Made by a program: the position numbers and the translations under genes. A DNA stretch of 64,000 nt from an uncultured Lachnospiraceae bacterium (GTDB lineage: Bacteria > Bacillota > Clostridia > Lachnospirales > Lachnospiraceae). The stretch covers positions 333,116 to 397,115 of the forward strand of contig CACYWQ010000001.1 of NCBI GenBank assembly GCA_902778165.1. Reading direction: 5' to 3'. This document shows, one piece after another, positions 23,706 through 33,176 of this stretch. Numbering within the stretch: the first letter of the stretch is position 1; each line of letters starts with the position of its first letter. Below the pieces are notes generated by a model. The model saw only the letters and a list, made by a program, of their open reading frames with translations. It had not been told where the DNA came from and did not search any database.

Positions 23706-25606
23706 TGTGTGGAATAGCCGGATTCTATAATTCACATATGAATACTGATGCCCGTATCACGGCGATTAACGGAATGAATGAGAGAATGTTCCACAGAGGG
23801 CCGGATGCAGGAGGATATTATATAGACGATATAAGTGGTTTGACTTTCGGACACAGAAGATTGTCGATACAGGATCTCTCAGAAAACGGCGCTCAGCCGA
23901 TAACATCTCAAGACGGTCGTTTAATAATGGTATATAACGGAGAGATATATAATGCTCTTAAGATAAGAGACAGGCTTGAGTCAGAAGATGGAACTATTGT
24001 ATGGAGAGGAACATCCGATACCGAGATTCTGTTAGAGGCAATAGCCAAATACGGAATAACGGAAGCTCTTAAGCTTACCAAGGGAATGTTCGCTCTGGCT
24101 GTATATGATAAGAAACTTGGTAAGTTGCATTTGGCAAGAGACAGAGTGGGAGAGAAACCGTTATATTACGGTCACGTTCGGTCTGATTTGGTATTTGCAT
24201 CTGATATAGATGTTATACGAGCATATCCGGGATTTGATAATGAGATAGATACTCAGGCGTTAGGTATGTATTTAAGATACAGTTTTATACCTACGCCTAT
24301 GTCTGTGTATAAGGGGATATATAAACTTAAGCCGGGAACTGTGATGACAATTGATCTTGCATCGTCAGAAAGTAGTACTGAATCCTATTATGACTTGCGA
24401 GATGAGTATGCCTTCGGCAAGACGGAGGACAGGTTTAAAGGCGATTATAATGATGCTGTCGATGAACTTGAGTCAGTTCTTAGAAGTGCTGTTAAGAGCC
24501 AAATGATATCCGATGTACCACTTGGCGCATTTCTTTCCGGAGGAATAGACAGTTCAGTATGTGTAGCATTAATGCAGTCTGTAGCCAATGCTCCGGTTAA
24601 GACATTTACGATAGGATTTGAAGATAAACAATACGATGAATCGGAATATGCTGCATGTATTGCCAAGCACCTTGGTACTGACCATACAAGCCTTATGATA
24701 TCCGAAAAGGATCTTATGGATGTTGTGCCTAAGATGGCGGAAATATTCACAGAACCGTTTGCAGACAGTTCGCAGATTCCGACATATCTTGTAAGCAAAC
24801 TGGCAAGAAGCAAGGTAACGGTATCTTTATCCGGTGATGCCGGAGACGAACTATTCTGTGGTTATAACACATACTGGAAAGTGGCAAATCTGTATAATAA
24901 ATTATCTCCGCTTCCGAAAGGAATTAAGAGATTGGCAGGAAGTGTGATTGCAGGAAGTGGCAATAATACTCTCTACAGAGCGGCACATTGTCTTAAGGCA
25001 AATGATATAGCCAATCTGCATGAGGCAGTATGCTATGACATGACACGAATGTCGAGAATGCTTGGAACCTCACATCAGGATAATAAGCAGGAGTTATTGC
25101 TTGCAGAAGAATTAAGGGATAAAAGTGCCGGGTTGGAAGACGAGATGATGTTAAGGGATCTGTTAAGATATCATCCGGATGACATTCTGGTTAAGGTAGA
25201 CAGGGCAGGAATGGCGGTATCACTTGAGAACAGGGTTCCTATGCTTGATAAGGATGTACTTAAATTTGCGTTCTCATTGCCCGTAGATTACAAATTAGCA
25301 AGTGATAACGAGGGGAGTGTTGTAAATAAGCGAATCTTAAGAGATGTGTTGTACAGACACATACCGAAAGAACTGATGGACAGACCCAAGAAGGGATTCT
25401 CGGTGCCTCTTAAGAAATGGCTTACTGAAGGTCCCGTTCATGACAGGGCATGGGAAGAACTTAATGAGAGTGAACTTGTTAAGGCAGGACTTATAGATAA
25501 GAACGGTTTAACTAAACTTATGAATAACTTCTTAAGTAAAGGAGAGAACACGTCGCTTCTGTGGAGTGTAATTGTATTGGAACAGTGGTACAGAAAGTAT
25601 GAGTAA
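23705..25606 (+). CDS. asnB: Asparagine synthase, glutamine-hydrolysing (copy 2)
   Basis: A 633-residue class II amidotransferase with Cys2 in MCGIAGF, 'RGPDAGG', 'YNGEIYNA', the SGGIDS loop at 278-283 and 'SGDAGDEL'. It is similar throughout to the copy encoded on the other strand at 19040, including the 'MDRPKKGFSVP' stretch near the C-terminus, so both arose by duplication but have diverged well. It is translationally coupled to the ABC exporter gene upstream and overlaps the ATP-grasp gene by 8 bases downstream. The tight coupling to a glycan ligase suggests a role in amide formation on the glycan rather than free asparagine supply; this is inference. Confidence 0.92.
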   Translation: MCGIAGFYNSHMNTDARITAINGMNERMFHRGPDAGGYYIDDISGLTFGHRRLSIQDLSENGAQPITSQDGRLIMVYNGEIYNALKIRDRLESEDGTIVWRGTSDTEILLEAIAKYGITEALKLTKGMFALAVYDKKLGKLHLARDRVGEKPLYYGHVRSDLVFASDIDVIRAYPGFDNEIDTQALGMYLRYSFIPTPMSVYKGIYKLKPGTVMTIDLASSESSTESYYDLRDEYAFGKTEDRFKGDYNDAVDELESVLRSAVKSQMISDVPLGAFLSGGIDSSVCVALMQSVANAPVKTFTIGFEDKQYDESEYAACIAKHLGTDHTSLMISEKDLMDVVPKMAEIFTEPFADSSQIPTYLVSKLARSKVTVSLSGDAGDELFCGYNTYWKVANLYNKLSPLPKGIKRLAGSVIAGSGNNTLYRAAHCLKANDIANLHEAVCYDMTRMSRMLGTSHQDNKQELLLAEELRDKSAGLEDEMMLRDLLRYHPDDILVKVDRAGMAVSLENRVPMLDKDVLKFAFSLPVDYKLASDNEGSVVNKRILRDVLYRHIPKELMDRPKKGFSVPLKKWLTEGPVHDRAWEELNESELVKAGLIDKNGLTKLMNNFLSKGENTSLLWSVIVLEQWYRKYE

Positions 25607-26507
25607 GATTAAAGATTTCATAGACAATCCTGTATATTTCATAACCTCACCTGCAGCCAAAGGCTACCTTGATTGGATGAGTGATGAGGCTTACCTTAAG
25701 CTGTTATACAGGGCATCAATGCACAGAAGGCTTAATCTTAAAAAACCCAGATTGTATAATGAGAAGCTTCAATGGCTTAAACTTCATGACCGTAAAGACA
25801 TATACCATATAATGGTTGATAAGTATGATGTCAGAGACTATATTTCACGTACCATAGGTGATGAGTATCTGATCAAGTGCTTCGGAGTATATGACAGTGT
25901 GGATGAGATAGACATCGATGCATTACCCGACAGATTCGTACTTAAGTGTACGCATGATTCTGGAAGTGTCGAGATATGCAAGGACAAGGCGAACTTTGAC
26001 ATAGAGGAAGCTAAGAATAGACTTAGAGAGGCCTGCAAGCGTAATTACTACAGTACATACAGAGAATGGCCTTATAAGGGAGTTAAGGCGAGAATTATAG
26101 CAGAAGAGTATCTTGAAGATGAGACAGGTGACCTTAAGGATTATAAGGTCATGTGTTTTAACGGCAAGGCTGAAGTCATAGAAGTTCATGAGAACAGATT
26201 CACTGAGGGCAAGGAACATACACAGACCTTCTATGACAGAGACTGGAACAGACTTGATATTCTCCAGGAAGGTCTTAATCCCTGTCTTGAGGCAAGAATA
26301 AGACCTGAGTGTATGGATGAGATGCTAAGACTCTCGGAGTTGATAGCAACGGATATGTATCATGCACGTATAGATTGGTATCAGTTAAACGGTAAGGTAT
26401 TGTTCGGTGAGATAACTTTCTATGACGGTTCGGGATTTGAAGTATTTCCTGTCACGGAACATGAGATCAAGCTTGGAGACATGATACATTTACCTACGGA
26501 TAGGTGA
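25599..26507 (+). CDS. TupA-like ATP-grasp ligase
   Basis: A 302-residue protein of the ATPgrasp_TupA family. Recognisable stretches are 'YNEKLQWLKLHDR', 'DKYDVRDYI', 'RFVLKCTHDSG' (ATP-grasp strand with Lys), 'NYYSTYREWPYKG', 'IIAEEYLED' and 'DYKVMCFNGK', ending with 'LFGEITFYDGSGF' (metal site Glu). TupA itself makes the teichuronopeptide wall polymer, and ATP-grasp enzymes join a carboxylate to an amine using ATP. In this locus it could link an amino acid to a uronic acid. The start ATG 25599 overlaps the end of asnB by 8 bases. Substrates are not known. Confidence 0.83.
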   Translation: MSKIKDFIDNPVYFITSPAAKGYLDWMSDEAYLKLLYRASMHRRLNLKKPRLYNEKLQWLKLHDRKDIYHIMVDKYDVRDYISRTIGDEYLIKCFGVYDSVDEIDIDALPDRFVLKCTHDSGSVEICKDKANFDIEEAKNRLREACKRNYYSTYREWPYKGVKARIIAEEYLEDETGDLKDYKVMCFNGKAEVIEVHENRFTEGKEHTQTFYDRDWNRLDILQEGLNPCLEARIRPECMDEMLRLSELIATDMYHARIDWYQLNGKVLFGEITFYDGSGFEVFPVTEHEIKLGDMIHLPTDR

Positions 26508-26508
26508 T

Positions 26509-27627
26509 TTGTCTAAGACTATGAAGAAGATATTATTCTATATACATTCGCTTAATAAAGGCGGAGCAGAGAGAGTTCTGCTTACCGTAGCGGAAGAATT
26601 GAATAAGACAGAGGATTATGAGCCGGTAATTCTTACGGATGTTGTAGATGAGTTGGAATATAATCTTCCGACAGGAATCAGACGTGAAGTTATTGATGCA
26701 GACGGCTATGGAATGAATTCCGTAAAGCGCATTAAGTCTATCAGGGAGAAAATTGTTAAAGAGGATCCTGATGAAGTAATCGTGTTCATGTTATCAAGTG
26801 TTATCAGAGCCTCATTTGCACTTATTGGAACCAAGTACAGGATCATCGGAGCCGTTAGATCCAATCCATATGATGATTATTCAACCGGAAGAAGCAGAGC
26901 ACTCCTTATGTGGGCAATGAGAGGATGCAAGTATATGGTATGCCAGACGGAGTATCAGGTGAAGTTCTTTCCGGATAGATACAGAGATAAGTGCGTAGTG
27001 ATATCCAACCCCATATTTTCTGAATTTGCATTTAAGGCAGAACAGTTAAATTCAAACAAGGTCGTTTCGACACACACCTTAGGGAATGATTCCGAATCAA
27101 TACAGGGTAAGATTACTGCAACCGGAAGACTGTTTGATTATAAGAATCATAAACTCCTTATTAATGCTTTTGGTAAGATTGCTGAGTCTTATCCGAATGT
27201 GAAAGTGATTATTTATGGGGAAGGTCCGTACAGGAGTGCACTTGAGAGTGAGATAGAGACACTGGGGCTTAAAGACAGAGTATTGTTGCCGGGAGACAGT
27301 GAACATGTATCTGAAGATATAGCAGATTCGCTTATATATGTTCTTCCGTCTGATACGGAAGGTCTCCCCAATGCATTAATGGAGGCCATGGCGCTTGGAT
27401 TACCCGTAATATCAACGGACTGTCCTTGCGGCGGTCCGAGGAGTCTTATTAATGACGGAATAAACGGAATGCTGATTTCGGTAGGAGATACGAACGCCTT
27501 AGCAGAGGCCTTGGATAAACTCCTTAAAGACGAGAATCTCAGAACTCTGATGGGGAATAATGCCAAGAATATTCTTATAACCAATTCGATCGATGTAATT
27601 GTTGATAAATGGAAAAAGATAGTATGA
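26509..27627 (+). CDS. GT4 glycosyltransferase
   Basis: A 372-residue GT-B enzyme. It opens with 'ILFYIHSLNKGGAERVL', the glycine-rich acceptor loop of GT4, and has 'ITATGRLFDYKNH' near 205-217, 'VIIYGEGPYR' and the donor site 'PSDTEGLPNALMEAMALGLPVI' (EX7E motif) near 283-305. It retains the anomeric configuration and uses a nucleotide-activated sugar. The start is TTG 26509, one base after the preceding stop, with AGGTGAT as weak site; ATG 26521 is the alternative. Confidence 0.88.
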   Translation: MSKTMKKILFYIHSLNKGGAERVLLTVAEELNKTEDYEPVILTDVVDELEYNLPTGIRREVIDADGYGMNSVKRIKSIREKIVKEDPDEVIVFMLSSVIRASFALIGTKYRIIGAVRSNPYDDYSTGRSRALLMWAMRGCKYMVCQTEYQVKFFPDRYRDKCVVISNPIFSEFAFKAEQLNSNKVVSTHTLGNDSESIQGKITATGRLFDYKNHKLLINAFGKIAESYPNVKVIIYGEGPYRSALESEIETLGLKDRVLLPGDSEHVSEDIADSLIYVLPSDTEGLPNALMEAMALGLPVISTDCPCGGPRSLINDGINGMLISVGDTNALAEALDKLLKDENLRTLMGNNAKNILITNSIDVIVDKWKKIV

Positions 27628-29123
27628 ACACAGATAAGTATGAGAGATCAAACAGAATATTTATCTTAAGCCTGTGGATTATACCCATAGTTTTCTATCT
27701 TGTATTCTGGATTCTTGACGGTGCGGTATGGTGCGCCGATTCTGACAGCTATGTAGGTATGCATGATTGCAGAGAACCGTTATATCCAATGATGTTAGCA
27801 GCGCTGAGATTTCTTCTCGGAGTGGGTAAGGAAGCAAATCCTGAGAGTAATATAAGTCTGATTGCGATGGCGTTTATTCAGAGTATATTGGCAGGAATAT
27901 CAACAGGTAGTCTTATATCATATATTGCAAGAACTTATCTTAAAGAGAGTATATTTAACGGAACGGTATTCGGAAGAAGAATGTATACCGAAGCAGGATT
28001 AGTTAAGTGTTGGATATATGCCAAGAAGCAGAGGATTGTGGCATATGTATTATTGGCTGTCCCGTTAGTTGTTTCGCTTATCAATCGATTCTTAGCCGGA
28101 AGGTCATCAATGTATTCTAACAGTATTTTGACTGAGGGAATCGCAATAAGCATATATTTGCTTGTATTCAGATTCATACTTGAATACATGATAGAGGGAA
28201 GCAAATATGCATACAAAATGTGCTGTTTAACTGTGCTTATCGGCATAACGTTAAGAAAACAGATGTATGTGTTGCTATGCTTATTTATTATAGCGATGAT
28301 ATACAGAGAGTTTATCACAGATAAGAATCGTGGAAGATTATTGCGTGTAGTTACGGCGCTTATACTTATAGTCGGTGCGGGATTATTAATTGACTGTGCA
28401 TACAATAAGGTTATAAGAGATGTATTTATTATTCATACGGAGGATAACAGATTTGTTACAACAATGGCTCTGTATACTTCCGAAAGAGAATATGTGCAGT
28501 ATATAGATCCGCAACTTCAAGGCATATATCTGCAGATTTATGATGCCTGCGATGTTAATAAGTGGCTTATGCATGATGCACCAAGCGGTTTCAGCGCATT
28601 TGAGGAGCATTTTGCCAATAATTATGATCATATCCAACTTGATACAATGCAGCTTATGTTGGAAGACTATGTTAAGAGTAATTCCTACAGTGGGTTTACT
28701 GATTCAATGACTAAGACTGAGAAGTTGGATGTTATAAGGAGTTCGTTTAACAAAAGTCTTATTCCTCACGAAACAGATAGGCTGCTTATAGTATTCGGAT
28801 GCAATTTTTTAAATGGATTAATTAACACTGTTGCAAAGAGACATTTTATACTGTCGGTGTATGCGGCGATTATTTATATTCTGTTTATTGTTGCCGCGTT
28901 TGGGGTTATGAAGAAGAATAGAGAGAACAATATCTTGGTTACCCTAACGGTGTTAAGCATACTCGGTAATGTGACGCTCGTTGCGGCGGTAATATTTACA
29001 CAGACCAGATACACTATATATAACATGCCGTTATTCTATATAACGTTAATTCTTATGTTATATGACGGAATCAAGTACAGAGAAATAAGAGAAAAAAATA
29101 GACGAGGTGAATCAGGTGTTTGA
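27624..29123 (+). CDS. Multi-pass membrane protein, GT-C-like
   Basis: A 499-residue protein with about nine to ten hydrophobic segments. After the first segment an extracytoplasmic loop has 'WCADSDSYVG' and 'CREPLYPMMLAAL', a pattern seen in GT39/GT-C glycosyltransferases that use lipid-linked sugars outside the membrane. It could add a side sugar or act as the repeat polymerase, which is otherwise not evident in the window. ATG 27624 lies in a 4-base overlap (ATGA) with the GT4 gene; ATG 27609 is a possible longer start but has no ribosome site. The downstream gene overlaps by 8 bases. Confidence 0.65.
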   Translation: MNTDKYERSNRIFILSLWIIPIVFYLVFWILDGAVWCADSDSYVGMHDCREPLYPMMLAALRFLLGVGKEANPESNISLIAMAFIQSILAGISTGSLISYIARTYLKESIFNGTVFGRRMYTEAGLVKCWIYAKKQRIVAYVLLAVPLVVSLINRFLAGRSSMYSNSILTEGIAISIYLLVFRFILEYMIEGSKYAYKMCCLTVLIGITLRKQMYVLLCLFIIAMIYREFITDKNRGRLLRVVTALILIVGAGLLIDCAYNKVIRDVFIIHTEDNRFVTTMALYTSEREYVQYIDPQLQGIYLQIYDACDVNKWLMHDAPSGFSAFEEHFANNYDHIQLDTMQLMLEDYVKSNSYSGFTDSMTKTEKLDVIRSSFNKSLIPHETDRLLIVFGCNFLNGLINTVAKRHFILSVYAAIIYILFIVAAFGVMKKNRENNILVTLTVLSILGNVTLVAAVIFTQTRYTIYNMPLFYITLILMLYDGIKYREIREKNRRGESGV

Positions 29124-30375
29124 AATATTTGAAGAGAATGAATCGGTTGTAAGATCGTATTGCAGGAAGTTCCCAACCGTATTTACGCATGCGAAGAATG
29201 CGATCCTTACAGACAGAGCGGGTAAGGAGTACATCGATTTCTTTGCAGGCGCGGGTGCCATAAATTTAGGGCATAATAATCCTTATGTTAAGAAGGCAAT
29301 TACGGATTATCTTGCAGAAGACAGAATAATACATGCACTTGATATGTATACGGAAGCCAAAGAGGAATTCCTTAATACGATGAGAGATTCCGTATTAAGT
29401 CCAAGAAATCTTACCTTTAAGGTCATGTGTTGCGGATCTACGGGAACAAACGCAGTAGAAGCGGCACTTAAGTTATGTCGTAAAGTTAAGGGAAGAGAGA
29501 ATGTATTTGCATTCTTCGGAGCATTTCATGGAATGACCATAGGGTCTTTGTCCATGACCGGAGACAGATTCTCAAGAAAGGGTGCGGGACTTCCGCTTAC
29601 AAATGTAACATTTATCCCGTATTACAATACATTTGATAATCCGAACACATCCCTTGATTATCTTGAATCTGTTCTTAAAGATGACCATTGCGGAATAGAT
29701 AAACCTGCGGCGATATTCCTTGAGACCGTTCAGGCGGAGGGCGGAATTAATGTTGCACCGATTGACTGGCTTAAGAGATTACGTAAGATTTGTGATGATA
29801 ATGACATACTGATGGTTGTTGATGATATCCAGGTGGGAGTTGGACGTACGGGAACCTTCTTCTCATTTGAAAGAGCCGATATAGTACCGGATATGGTGGT
29901 CTTAAGTAAGTCCATAAGCGGATTTGGTCTGCCCATGTCTTTACTTCTTATGAAACCTGAATATGATGCATTTAAGCCGGCAGAGCATAACGGAACATTC
30001 AGAGGCAATCAGTTGGCTTTTGTCGGATCCAAGGCAGGCATGGAGTATTTTGTTAGGGAAGATCTTGGCAAGCAGGCAAGGGAGAAAGGCAAGATTATAG
30101 CCGACAAAGTTAAGTCTGAGATCCTTCCCCTTGACGAGAGATTAAAGTTCAGAGGAATAGGAATGATAGCAGGTATAGATTTCTCGGGAATTGATTCCAA
30201 GCTTGCATTGGAAGTATGTCATAAGTGTTTTGATCATGGTCTTGTGATAGAACTTGCAGGCAGAGAGGATTGTGTACTTAAGATACTGCCTCCGCTTACC
30301 GTAGAGGAAGAAGTGCTTAATAAAGGAATAGATATTATTCTAAGCAGTGTGAAAGAAGTTCTTAATCTGAATTAA
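29116..30375 (+). CDS. Class III aminotransferase, EctB-like (diaminobutyrate forming)
   Basis: A 419-residue PLP enzyme. The N-terminus 'IFEENESVVRSYCRKFPTVF' is the hallmark of diaminobutyrate-2-oxoglutarate aminotransferase (EctB), followed by 'CGSTGTNAVEAALKL', 'GAFHGMT', 'ETVQAEGGI', the Asp of 'VVDDIQVGVGRTG' and the PLP lysine at about 265 in 'SKSIS'. EctB transfers an amino group from glutamate to aspartate semialdehyde to give L-2,4-diaminobutyrate. No ectA or ectC is present, so ectoine is unlikely; diaminobutyrate may be a glycan substituent. GTG 29116 after GAGGTGA (29104-29110) fits better than GTG 29107. Confidence 0.85.
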   Translation: MFEIFEENESVVRSYCRKFPTVFTHAKNAILTDRAGKEYIDFFAGAGAINLGHNNPYVKKAITDYLAEDRIIHALDMYTEAKEEFLNTMRDSVLSPRNLTFKVMCCGSTGTNAVEAALKLCRKVKGRENVFAFFGAFHGMTIGSLSMTGDRFSRKGAGLPLTNVTFIPYYNTFDNPNTSLDYLESVLKDDHCGIDKPAAIFLETVQAEGGINVAPIDWLKRLRKICDDNDILMVVDDIQVGVGRTGTFFSFERADIVPDMVVLSKSISGFGLPMSLLLMKPEYDAFKPAEHNGTFRGNQLAFVGSKAGMEYFVREDLGKQAREKGKIIADKVKSEILPLDERLKFRGIGMIAGIDFSGIDSKLALEVCHKCFDHGLVIELAGREDCVLKILPPLTVEEEVLNKGIDIILSSVKEVLNLN

Positions 30376-30397
30376 CCTTTAACCGTTTGAGGATTGT

Positions 30398-31957
30398 ATG
30401 GTATTTAATTCATATGTATTCATATTCCTGATGCTTCCCATAAGCGTTGCGGGATATTATCTGATAAACAGAATAAGTAATATGGGTGGGAAATGGTTCC
30501 TTCTTGCCTGTAGTCTGTTCTTTGTAGGATATGTAAATGTTATGTATCTTGCAATACTTATGCCATCAATTCTTATTAACTATTTATTTGGGTTCTTAAT
30601 TAACGGTGTATTTAAGGATAACAATATAAGGCGTAAGGGAGTAACAGTTTTGGGTGTTGTGCTTAATCTGGTTACACTCGGAGTGTTTAAGTATTCGGAT
30701 TTCTTTATAGCCAATGTCAATCAGATTCTTAAGAAGGACTTTACGCTATGCCGATTAATACTTCCTCTTGGAATAAGCTTCTATACTTTTCAACAGATAA
30801 GCTTCTTAGTAGATTATTACAGAGATAATACGTTATCATGTACCCTGCTTGAGTATTGCCTGTATATATCGTTCTATCCTCAATTCGTCCAGGGCCCTAT
30901 TGTTCTACAGAGTGAATTCATTCCTCAATTAAGAGAGGAGATAAGAAGGCACTGGGACAGCAGATATGCATCTAAGGGATTATACAGGTTTACGTTGGGT
31001 CTTGCCAAGAAGGTGCTTATAGCTGATACGATAGCGAAGGCTGTAGACGGTGGATATGACAGATTATCGGAGGTTACGGCATTAGGCGCGGTTGCGCTTA
31101 TATTGGGATATACTCTTCAGATATATTTTGATTTCAGTGCATATTCTGATATGGCCATAGGACTCGGATATTTATTCCATATAGATCTTCCGGAGAATTT
31201 CAATTCCCCCTATAAAGCAAGAACCATTGATGAGTTCTGGGACAGATGGCATATCACACTTACAAGATTCTTCACAAGATATTTGTATTTCCCTCTTGGC
31301 GGAAGCAGGAAAGGAAGGGTAAGAACATATATAAATATTCTTATTGTATTTATCCTAAGCGGCTTATGGCACGGTGCTGAATGGAGCTTTGTATTATGGG
31401 GTGCAATGCACGGTGTTGCGATGCTTATAAGCAGACTTATAAGAGATATAAGTGGCAGCGGGAAGAACTCTGACGATGATTCCATCAAGAATAGAATAGC
31501 CTTTGTATCAATAATACAGCCATGCATTACATTTATCTTTGTTAATGTCGCGTGGGTATTCTTCAGAGCAGATAATACGTCTCAGGCAATTGATGTGATA
31601 TCCAAGGTATTTAAGGGCGGATGGAATGGAATGACTGAGTATATACATGAGTTATTTGGCAAAGTAGTTGAGATTGCATGGTTGCTTAGATTGGATGTAC
31701 TTAATCTTAATGATAAGGTGCCCGGAATCATACTTATATTTGTATTAATAGCGTTAATGTTCATATGTATGTTAACACATAACAGTAAGGAACTGACAGA
31801 TAGGTGGGCAGACAGAATTAATATGATGACTGACACGAATGAAGTCGGCGGAAGATCTTTGACGTTGTTAGTATCTTCAGCGACGATGGCTGTATTGTTG
31901 ACTTGGTCAATCGTTAGCCTTGGAGGAGTGACATCGTATATTTACTGGAATTTCTAA
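30398..31957 (+). CDS. MBOAT O-acyltransferase (AlgI/DltB-like, copy 1)
   Basis: A 519-residue membrane protein with about ten to twelve TM segments of the MBOAT family. Diagnostic stretches are 'LPLGISFYTFQQISFLVDYYR', 'NFNSPYKARTIDEFWDRWHITL' and 'LSGLWHGAEWSF', whose H325 is the catalytic histidine. These proteins pass an acetyl (or other acyl) group across the membrane for O-acylation of a glycan. The next gene encodes an SGNH-like partner, as in AlgI/AlgJ/AlgX or DltB/DltD. A paralogous pair lies at 58986-61563. Confidence 0.93.
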   Translation: MVFNSYVFIFLMLPISVAGYYLINRISNMGGKWFLLACSLFFVGYVNVMYLAILMPSILINYLFGFLINGVFKDNNIRRKGVTVLGVVLNLVTLGVFKYSDFFIANVNQILKKDFTLCRLILPLGISFYTFQQISFLVDYYRDNTLSCTLLEYCLYISFYPQFVQGPIVLQSEFIPQLREEIRRHWDSRYASKGLYRFTLGLAKKVLIADTIAKAVDGGYDRLSEVTALGAVALILGYTLQIYFDFSAYSDMAIGLGYLFHIDLPENFNSPYKARTIDEFWDRWHITLTRFFTRYLYFPLGGSRKGRVRTYINILIVFILSGLWHGAEWSFVLWGAMHGVAMLISRLIRDISGSGKNSDDDSIKNRIAFVSIIQPCITFIFVNVAWVFFRADNTSQAIDVISKVFKGGWNGMTEYIHELFGKVVEIAWLLRLDVLNLNDKVPGIILIFVLIALMFICMLTHNSKELTDRWADRINMMTDTNEVGGRSLTLLVSSATMAVLLTWSIVSLGGVTSYIYWNF

Positions 31958-31983
31958 CCTATATGGATTGAAATACTTATATC

Positions 31984-33159
31984 ATGAGAACTGACAGAGA
32001 AGCTAATACAAAGTCCATATATGATAAATGGTTTATAAGGACAGTGGTGTCTGCCATAGTGCTTGTATTATTAGTGATGGGGTTAAATATCTTAATTGAT
32101 CCTTATTTTCACTATCATAAACCTGTGACTAAGTATAGGTTAAATGAAGAAAGATACATTAATGACGGAATAGCAAGGAATTTTGATTATGATACGATAA
32201 TAATCGGTAATTCTTTATTCCAGAATTTTAAAACCAGTCAGTATGATGAATTAAATGGTACAAAGAGTATCAAACTTCCGTATTCGGGTGCGGGAGTATT
32301 TGAACTGTGGAATGCCCTTGGAAGAGCTATCGGACGTAATGAACTTAAAGTCGATTTGATCAGTTACGATTCTAAGGACGGAGCTAAGAATGTAGCTGAC
32401 TATAAGTCGGAAACCGGATATAAGGATATCGTTAAGAATGTCATAATCTGTACGGATATAGAAGACGTATTGAGGGATTATCATTGGCACAGATACAATG
32501 ATTATCCCACATATCTATATGATGAAGATGTATTGAATGATGTTAAGTATTTGTTGAATAAGGACACTTTATACAGGGGAACGGTAAACAATATATTCAG
32601 GACAGTACTTGGCAAGGAGAGTACGTCATTTGATGATTATTCATCTTGGGTAAGAGTAAGCGGACCTGAAGCTGCATGTGCAGATATCTCGGTCATTGAT
32701 CCTGCAACGGACAGATGCAGACGAAAACTTAGTGATGGGGATATAGAGAAGATTTATTATAATATTCATACCAATATGGTCCCTGTCATTGAGGCCAACA
32801 GTGATGTTAAGTTCAAACTATTAATCCCTCCTGCAAGCCTTGCCAAATGGGCAGAACACTATAACAAGGGAGAGGTAGACTATTATCTTGACGGAATGGA
32901 ATATGCACTGTCAATTCTGACGGATTATGACAATGTGACAGTATACGGATTTGATAATGAATTCTCGATAACAAATGATTTAAACAGATATTGTGACGCG
33001 ATACATTATGATGCAGATGTCAGTGAATGGATATTTGAGGAGATATCTGCAGGAAGACATGAAATAAACAAAGATAATTACAAGGATTATGTGGATGGAT
33101 TAAGAGAGTATTATCTTAATTATGATTTCACGGTTCTTAATGAATATATCAGTGATTAG
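31984..33159 (+). CDS. SGNH-like O-acylation partner protein (copy 1)
   Basis: A 391-residue protein with one N-terminal membrane segment (about residues 19-38), then 'IDPYFHYHKP' and an external domain. It has an SGNH-type block I ('IIIGNSLF', Ser77) and a block V ('CDAIHYD', D338-x2-H341), so a Ser-His-Asp catalytic set is plausible. Such membrane-tethered SGNH proteins receive the acyl group from the MBOAT channel and place it on the glycan. It lies 26 bases after the MBOAT gene. The layout, including the 'DPFFHYH' stretch after the membrane segment, is shared with the protein at 60508. Confidence 0.75.
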   Translation: MRTDREANTKSIYDKWFIRTVVSAIVLVLLVMGLNILIDPYFHYHKPVTKYRLNEERYINDGIARNFDYDTIIIGNSLFQNFKTSQYDELNGTKSIKLPYSGAGVFELWNALGRAIGRNELKVDLISYDSKDGAKNVADYKSETGYKDIVKNVIICTDIEDVLRDYHWHRYNDYPTYLYDEDVLNDVKYLLNKDTLYRGTVNNIFRTVLGKESTSFDDYSSWVRVSGPEAACADISVIDPATDRCRRKLSDGDIEKIYYNIHTNMVPVIEANSDVKFKLLIPPASLAKWAEHYNKGEVDYYLDGMEYALSILTDYDNVTVYGFDNEFSITNDLNRYCDAIHYDADVSEWIFEEISAGRHEINKDNYKDYVDGLREYYLNYDFTVLNEYISD

Positions 33160-33176
33160 TCAGGCGGTTAAATAAT

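Noticed and set aside
29116-30375. Ectoine biosynthesis locus
   Set aside because: Only the EctB-like gene is present; ectA and ectC are absent and the neighbours are glycan genes.
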